Shown: in pieces, positions 59,232 to 64,000 of the stretch | Position numbering within the stretch: position 1 is the first letter of the stretch | How the letters are laid out: the number at the start of each line of letters is the position of its first letter | Assembly (NCBI RefSeq): GCF_004001045.1 | Contig: NZ_BIMK01000021.1 | Coordinates: forward strand, 56,053-120,052 | Length of the DNA stretch: 64,000 nt | Source of the DNA: Paenibacillus chibensis | GTDB taxonomy: Bacteria > Bacillota > Bacilli > Paenibacillales > Paenibacillaceae | Reading direction: 5' to 3' | Made by a program: the position numbers and the translations under genes | The notes under the pieces: generated by a model | Seen by the model: only the letters and a program-made list of their open reading frames with translations | What the model was told of the DNA's origin: nothing | Databases searched by the model: none

Positions 59232-60209
59232 ATGAAACAAGTGACCAAGGGGCAATGGAATGGTTACGACACGTACATCCTTCATAGTCGCGAGCTTGAA
59301 GTCACGCTGCTGCCGTGGCTGGGGAACAATGTGATTTCCATCCGGGACAACATCCAGAACAGACAAGTCGTCCGAAGACCCGATGAAAATGATTTGGCAT
59401 TTTACATGCAAAAACCCTATCATTTCGGTATGCCGATGCTCATTCCGCCGGGAAGAATTCGCGGAGGCCACTTTGAATATGAAGGCCGTGAGTACCAGTT
59501 TGACCGCAATACCGCAGGTGATAACCATATTCACGGGCTGCACCGCACACAGCCTTGGAGAGTCAGCGATATTGAGGAAGATGAAGATGGCTGCGCCGTA
59601 ACAACCGAATTTTTGACCGCGGACGATCCGCACTGGATGGAGCAGTTTCCGGCTCCTCTGAAGCTGGAAATGACCATGCGGCTGCAGGGGGACCGTCTGA
59701 CACAGCATTTGAAGGTGACTCATCTGGGCGATCAGCCCGTGCCATTCGGCATCGGATTCCACACGTGGTTTCTTCTGGACGGACAACCCGGCGAATGGAC
59801 TCTTCAGCTCCCTGTAGAGGCTATATACGGACTGGATCAGGATCTGCTTCCGACAGGTGACGTACTGCCTTTGGGACCCTTGGATCAGCTCAATGATGGA
59901 ATGAATATGCAGGGAACGAATTTTGACACGCTGCTCCGGATCGGAAAAGACCAGCCCGTTGAGGCTACCTTGCTCCGAAGCGACGGTTATGGCCTCAGAT
60001 ATTCCGCGGACCCTAAGTATTATAAGCACTGGGTGCTTTATACCAAGGGCGAAGCAGACCAGTTCCTCTGCATCGAGCCTTACACCTGGCTGCCGAATGC
60101 TCCGAATCTGGAAGCAGGCGACGAGCTTACCGGCTTGATTCGCTTGGAGCCGAAGCAAGCCATCGAAATGGATCTGCACTTGCACATGGTTTATCCTGTT
60201 TCATCCTAA
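59232..60209 (+). CDS. Aldose 1-epimerase (galactose mutarotase family)
   Basis: 325-residue cytoplasmic mutarotase-fold protein, interconverting alpha and beta hexoses. Catalytic region: NHIHGLHRTQPW with the first His, GIGFHTWFLL with the second His, and FLCIEPYTWLPNAPN with the catalytic Glu. ATG 59232 follows AAAGGAG; the frame to 59169 has none. Exact sugar not deducible. The inverted repeat before it may control expression. Confidence 0.92.
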   Translation: MKQVTKGQWNGYDTYILHSRELEVTLLPWLGNNVISIRDNIQNRQVVRRPDENDLAFYMQKPYHFGMPMLIPPGRIRGGHFEYEGREYQFDRNTAGDNHIHGLHRTQPWRVSDIEEDEDGCAVTTEFLTADDPHWMEQFPAPLKLEMTMRLQGDRLTQHLKVTHLGDQPVPFGIGFHTWFLLDGQPGEWTLQLPVEAIYGLDQDLLPTGDVLPLGPLDQLNDGMNMQGTNFDTLLRIGKDQPVEATLLRSDGYGLRYSADPKYYKHWVLYTKGEADQFLCIEPYTWLPNAPNLEAGDELTGLIRLEPKQAIEMDLHLHMVYPVSS

Positions 60210-60228
60210 AAATGACGATAAGACTCAG

Positions 60229-60263
60229 GGCGGTTTTCGAATAATCGAAAAACCGCCTTTTTT
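60229..60263 (+). terminator. Terminator of the epimerase gene
   Basis: GGCGGTTTTCGA-ataa-TCGAAAAACCGCC hairpin followed by six Ts. Confidence 0.92.
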
Positions 60264-60303
60264 GCGTGCCTAATAATTTCCAAGCATTTTTGTTCTCTTT
60301 TGC

Positions 60304-60334
60304 TGCATGTTTTCAAATCTTTAACACCATAATA
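60304..60334 (+). promoter_or_regulatory. Sigma-G-type promoter of the second SASP gene
   Basis: TGCATG (60304-60309), 18 bases, CATAATA (60328-60334), 30 bases before the start codon. The -10 fits the sigma-G consensus CATWMTA. Confidence 0.65.
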
Positions 60335-60364
60335 ACCTCAACAAGTTCGAAGGAGGTGACAAAC

Positions 60365-60601
60365 ATGGGTCAAGCAGGACAACAAAACCAAGGACGTAAC
60401 CGTTCTAACAATCTGGTGGTGCCACAAGCAACCTCCGCTCTTCAACAAATGAAGTATGAAGCAGCTCAGGAGCTGGGCGTTCAAATCCCACAAGACGGAT
60501 ATTATGGCAACATGACTTCCCGTGAGACTGGTTCTTTGGGAGGCTACATCACAAAACGTCTGGTGCAAATGGCAGAACAGCAGCTTTCTGGCCGTCAATA
60601 A
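60365..60601 (+). CDS. Alpha/beta-type small acid-soluble spore protein
   Basis: 78-residue SASP, spore DNA-binding and protecting. The first 12 residues (MGQAGQQNQGRN) are Gln/Gly-rich; the rest is nearly identical to the other SASP in the window, including the GPR site ALQQMKYEAAQELGVQ and TSRETGSLGGYITKRLVQMA. ATG 60365 sits 6 bases after a perfect AAGGAGGTGA; longer frames are rejected. Confidence 0.96.
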   Translation: MGQAGQQNQGRNRSNNLVVPQATSALQQMKYEAAQELGVQIPQDGYYGNMTSRETGSLGGYITKRLVQMAEQQLSGRQ

Positions 60602-60687
60602 TCTGCTTTCGGCATTTGTAAATGTGATATCATGTCGATCGGTGGCAGGGCGTGAGCCGAACCTGCCGATCCAAGCGGTAAACCGTT

Positions 60688-60726
60688 AAAAAAGGCAGCC
60701 TTTGTAAAAAGGTTGCCTTTTTTTGT
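60688..60726 (+). terminator. Terminator of the second SASP gene
   Basis: AAAAGGCAGCCTTT-gtaa-AAAGGTTGCCTTTT hairpin with a seven-T run. Confidence 0.88.
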
Positions 60727-60842
60727 TAAGCTATTTTTATTATGTTCTTGTTGTCTTGCTAATCCAGCTTGATTATACAAACCGTACATATCTGTAAGTG
60801 TCTGTTCCTAAAATAATAAATGAGTGCGGGTGTGGCTTCAGA

Positions 60843-61250
60843 TTAAAAAACTTCCGAAAGAGGATCAGGATATGTATGTCTTGGATAGCGAATCATCAGG
60901 TTAGCCATGTTGTAGTTGGACTCCAGGATCGCATCGACAACAATCATGCCCTGCCGGACCGCAAATTCGTAGCTGATTTCGCCGTGCGTCCAATGCCGTT
61001 TGTACTTCAGACTTTCAAGTGCCATGATCCGAAATGAAGAATACTGCACCGGAGTCAGCCCCGAATCCTCAGAGCGAAGTTCCCCATTTCGACCCTCCAG
61101 CGGATTATGCCGAATCCCGAATTTGCCGATGGAATTATTGCGTATTTGCACAAACACCGTGCCGGAGGATAGGCCCGAAAGCTCTTCTTCCAGCTCTTTA
61201 AATACCATATCCAGCTGTCTTGCTAGGGATAACTGCTCGGTCTTTATCAT
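60843..61250 (-). CDS. Conserved small protein of unknown function
   Basis: 135 residues, not recognised. Mostly helical N-terminus (LSLARQLDMVFKELEEELSG), then TVFVQIRNNSIGKFGIRHNP, YSSFRIMALESLKYKRHWTH and VVDAILESNYNMANLMIRYP. No membrane segment or signal. ATG 61250 follows AGAGGAG; the frame to 61280 lacks a site. Lone gene between a SASP gene and the M3 peptidase gene. Confidence 0.75.
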   Translation of the reverse strand: MIKTEQLSLARQLDMVFKELEEELSGLSSGTVFVQIRNNSIGKFGIRHNPLEGRNGELRSEDSGLTPVQYSSFRIMALESLKYKRHWTHGEISYEFAVRQGMIVVDAILESNYNMANLMIRYPRHTYPDPLSEVF

Positions 61251-61543
61251 TTTCTTCTCCTCTCTTTCAGCTTTCGCCAAAACTTCTTAGGGCTTATGAC
61301 TCATTATAAGACAGGGTGCTGAATCATACAACAATATCAAACATAATTGGGTATTTATTACTATTATTTTCATGATTTCGATTTGATTTTCGTTAATTTT
61401 CCGCTATTATTCTGGTTATTGCGACAAAAACCAACCTTTCTCGGCGATCTCATCCCCGCAAAATTCACCATATCGTTATCCATGCCCCGGAGTCCGTTCA
61501 AGCCCTTTGCCGGGACCTCTGAATCCCCTTTTCTGAATATATA
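61251..61543. other. AT-rich intergenic region
   Basis: About 290 bases before the peptidase terminator. It should contain the promoter of the leftward small gene; no motif was recognised. Confidence 0.4.
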
Positions 61544-61544
61544 A

Positions 61545-61584
61545 AAAAAACGGGAAGCCCTCTTTGCCAGGGTCTTCCCGTTTA
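61545..61584 (-). terminator. Terminator of the oligoendopeptidase gene
   Basis: On the minus strand AACGGGAAGACCCT/AGGGCTTCCCGTT forms a stem followed by eight Ts. Confidence 0.9.
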
Positions 61585-61621
61585 ATGTCATGTCTTATTT
61601 CCGGGGGATGAAGTCATTGAC

Positions 61622-63421
61622 TTACGCCATATCCTCCGTCATGCTCAAAAATTCCTCAATATCCTGCGTCAGCAAGTCGGATGCACTTTGCCAGAACTCA
61701 CGGCCGGTCAAATCCGCGTTCAAATGCTTTTTCGCGAGCTCTTCGACTGTCATCGAGCCGGTATCCTGCAGGAGCGCATCATATTTATCCGCAAAGCTGC
61801 TGCCCTGCTGAAGCGCCTGTGCATAAATACCCGTACTGAACATATAACCGAAGGTGTACGGGAAGTTATAGAACGGAACGCCTGTGATGTAGAAATGAAG
61901 CTTGGAGCACCAGAAGGTCGGTTCATAAGCGGACAATGCGTCACAGTATGCTTCCTTCTGGGCTTCTTCCATCAAATCATTCAGCTCCTGCACACTCAGA
62001 AGTCCGTTTTTGCGTTTTTCGTAAAAGCGGGTTTCGAACAGGAAGCGGGCATGAATATTCATGTAAAAGGCTACGCTGCGCTGGATTTTATCCTCAAGCA
62101 GCGCCAGCTTTTCCTGGTCGTCGCCTGCTTTTTTCACCATGGCGTCCGCCACGATCATTTCGGCCAGCGTGGAAGCCGTTTCTGCGACGTTCATCGCATA
62201 ATTCTGGTTAAACACCGGCAAATCATCCATCACATGCTGATGGTAGCCGTGACCTAGCTCATGCGCGAGTGTGGAAACGTTGGAAGCCGTGCCGCTGTAA
62301 GTCATGAAAATACGGGTTGCTTGGCTGACCGGAAGCGAAGTACAGAAGCCTCCAGGGCGTTTGCCGGGGCGATCCTCTGCTTCGATCCATGATTTGTCAA
62401 ACGCCATTTCGGCAAAATCGGCCATTTTCGGGCTGAATTTGCGGAACTGCTCTACGATCGTTTCGGCCGCTTCCTGGTAAAAAACCTTCGAGGACACTTT
62501 TCCGATCGGAGCATCCACATCCACCCAGCTCAGCCGATCAACGCCAAGCAGCTTCGCCTTGCGCTCCATGTATTTCAGAAGCTTCGGTTTGTTTTCCTGG
62601 ATCACGCCCCACATGGCATCGAGGGTCTCGTTGGACATCCGGTTGATCGCAAGCGGCTCCTTCAATACTTCATCCCATCCGCGGCGCTCATATAGCTTCA
62701 ATCTGAAGCCTCCAAGATGATTCAGCGCGTCTCCGCAGAAATCCGCCTTGTCCGCCCAGGCTTCCTTCCACTTCACAAACATAGCATCACGGACTTCCTT
62801 ATCCGCATCATACAGCTTGTTATGTGCTTGTCCGGCGGACAGCAGCACCGTTTCTCCGTCAACCTCAAACGGGATTTTCACGTGGCTCACGACCGTATCG
62901 TAATGATCGCTCCAGCCGTGATAACCGTCGACAGCAAGGTCGAGAGCCAGGCTTTCGAGCTCAGGGCTCATTTTTTCGCGGGCTTGGTCCCGGCTTTCGT
63001 TCAGAACGAAGGAAATCGGGCGAATCTCGTCGCGATTCATCCAGGCTGTCCAGGTTGCGTCATCCGTACGGCCCAAAATATCATCGAACTGCGTCATGAT
63101 GGTATTCAAAAGCGCATGCAGCGTCGTCACGCGGCCGGCTAGCTGAACCGCCTTCTTATCATGTTGATCCTGTGCCTGCAAACAGCTTACAAAGGCGCTG
63201 CCCTCGGAAAGGCGGGCGATGCAGCTCCCCATGCTGTCAATGATGGCATCAAACGCCCTGGTGTCCTCAATGCTCTTCGGTGCGGAGGCTGCCGCGATAT
63301 CCTCCTTCAGCTTGCCAAGGTCCTTCTCCAGCGTATTCAGATATGCCTGATATTCGGTGGAAGCGGAGCCTCCAGGGAAGATGGACTCCAGATCCCAGGT
63401 TAATTTCAAATCGTTATTCAT
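61622..63421 (-). CDS. M3-family oligoendopeptidase (PepF-like)
   Basis: 599-residue cytoplasmic zinc peptidase degrading short peptides. The metal site is HELGHGYHQHVMDD, preceded by MTYSGTASNVSTLA, with the third ligand Glu in VAETASTLAEMIVADA. The N-terminal helical domain (LKLTWDLESIFPGGSAST) and the C-terminal YITGVPFYNFPYTFGYMFS are as in PepF. Full length. It may complete use of peptides brought in by importers such as the one at 20.7-26.6 kb, but is not linked to it. Confidence 0.95.
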   Translation of the reverse strand: MNNDLKLTWDLESIFPGGSASTEYQAYLNTLEKDLGKLKEDIAAASAPKSIEDTRAFDAIIDSMGSCIARLSEGSAFVSCLQAQDQHDKKAVQLAGRVTTLHALLNTIMTQFDDILGRTDDATWTAWMNRDEIRPISFVLNESRDQAREKMSPELESLALDLAVDGYHGWSDHYDTVVSHVKIPFEVDGETVLLSAGQAHNKLYDADKEVRDAMFVKWKEAWADKADFCGDALNHLGGFRLKLYERRGWDEVLKEPLAINRMSNETLDAMWGVIQENKPKLLKYMERKAKLLGVDRLSWVDVDAPIGKVSSKVFYQEAAETIVEQFRKFSPKMADFAEMAFDKSWIEAEDRPGKRPGGFCTSLPVSQATRIFMTYSGTASNVSTLAHELGHGYHQHVMDDLPVFNQNYAMNVAETASTLAEMIVADAMVKKAGDDQEKLALLEDKIQRSVAFYMNIHARFLFETRFYEKRKNGLLSVQELNDLMEEAQKEAYCDALSAYEPTFWCSKLHFYITGVPFYNFPYTFGYMFSTGIYAQALQQGSSFADKYDALLQDTGSMTVEELAKKHLNADLTGREFWQSASDLLTQDIEEFLSMTEDMA

Positions 63422-63555
63422 TACAGATCACCATTCCTTTGTTTGGGATTTCATTTGATTGGTATTCATGGTAAGGTGTATAACTATAAGAAAAAGAAAT
63501 GCTTCTGCTTGCGCGAGGGCGCGTTTCAATACATTCATTAGGAGGGATGCTCGCC

Positions 63556-63726
63556 ATGAGACCACTGCAAATATCACCGGAAACAGCCGTGAAGCTGTCG
63601 GAAAAACTGGGAGTGCCGCTGGAACATCTGATGCACATGCCGCAGCACATTCTTTTGCAAAAAATTGCCGAGCTTGGCAAAGAACAACCGGATGAATCCC
63701 AAGCGGACAAGAAGGACAAGCAATGA
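63556..63726 (+). CDS. YycC-like small protein
   Basis: 56 residues: MRPLQISPETAVKLSEKLGV, PLEHLMHMPQHILLQKIAEL. This closely follows the YycC family of Bacilli, function unknown. ATG 63556 lies 10 bases after AGGAGG. Its TGA overlaps the next gene as ATGA. Too short for the usual cut-off from this start. Confidence 0.85.
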   Translation: MRPLQISPETAVKLSEKLGVPLEHLMHMPQHILLQKIAELGKEQPDESQADKKDKQ

Positions 63727-63953
63727 TTCCTTTTGCCAATACATGGCCTTACGATAAGCAAATGGGCGATATTTACGTGCATGAATGCCCTTTTTGTGGA
63801 GCTGGGAACGTAAGGCTGAATCTCAAGCCAAGTGAACTCAAAAGCATCAACGAGGGCAGAAAAAAGCTGGTCGTCTTCCCCTGCTGCAGCAGCCGGTTGA
63901 ACGTGCTCGAGACCGATCACGACTATCTGCGCTTCGATCAGCCTGTACGGTAA
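63723..63953 (+). CDS. Small Cys-rich, probably zinc-binding protein
   Basis: 76 residues with YVHECPFCGAGNVRLNLKP and LVVFPCCSSRLNVLETDH. CPFC and CC could form a zinc site. The start overlaps the yycC-like stop (ATGA), so the two are co-translated. Family not recognised. Confidence 0.8.
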   Translation: MIPFANTWPYDKQMGDIYVHECPFCGAGNVRLNLKPSELKSINEGRKKLVVFPCCSSRLNVLETDHDYLRFDQPVR

Positions 63954-64000
63954 CTGCTTTTTTCGTCTTTAAGAAAAACGTCTATCGATGTACCTTCAAA

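Overview
The window (64 kb, roughly half G+C) reads as chromosome of a spore-forming Bacillota, most likely Paenibacillus or a close relative. This is inferred from two alpha/beta-type small acid-soluble spore proteins with sigma-G promoters, a SleB/CwlJ-type hydrolase, a YjcZ-like protein, CtaB/Sco genes, a trpS T-box and many AGGAGG ribosome sites. No rRNA, tRNA, integrase, transposase or CRISPR array was seen.

Layout. 1-3444: 5' three quarters of gltB. 4.2-7.3 kb: YhgE/Pip membrane protein with its TetR regulator. 7.5-20.5 kb: housekeeping genes: a UgtP-like glycosyltransferase, a ferritin-like protein, an UPF0173 hydrolase, a germination-type hydrolase, ThpR, an ABC exporter, a 2-hydroxyacid dehydrogenase, a dgt-LLM oxidoreductase-methyltransferase cluster, and an ECF sigma/anti-sigma pair. 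20.7-26.6 kb: a five-gene oligopeptide/dipeptide ABC importer. 27.2-30.4 kb: glpK-glpD behind a probable cre site.

30.9-47.5 kb is the notable region: a PBSX-like contractile tail cluster on the minus strand, in canonical order (tail terminator-like, sheath, tube, chaperone with a -1 frameshift signal, tape measure, LysM baseplate protein, XkdQ/R/S/T/U, tail fibre, XhlA, holin, endolysin). No capsid, portal, terminase or integrase gene is seen. Next to it are an ArpU-type late activator, a divergent XRE repressor with an ImmA/IrrE-type protease, two LexA-box-like sites, a lipoprotein gene and two small related ribbon-helix-helix-like genes. The best reading is an R-type tailocin (phage-tail-like bacteriocin). 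Two lesions are visible as sequenced: a one-base frameshift in baseplate gene xkdT and an in-frame TAG in the glycine-rich fibre tip.

47.6-64 kb: a secreted 5'-nucleotidase with LysM, a CvpA-like/transglutaminase fusion, an MFS transporter, YjcZ-like, a TOPRIM protein, Sco, CtaB, YfhP-like, two SASPs, a DUF5325-like protein, T-box-controlled trpS, an aldose epimerase, an M3 oligoendopeptidase, YycC-like and a small Cys-rich protein.

Non-coding features include a 106-bp tandem repeat, a dispersed hairpin repeat in two copies, and an AAAATGAA...TTCAATTTATG inverted-repeat architecture found upstream of two unrelated sugar/acid enzymes.
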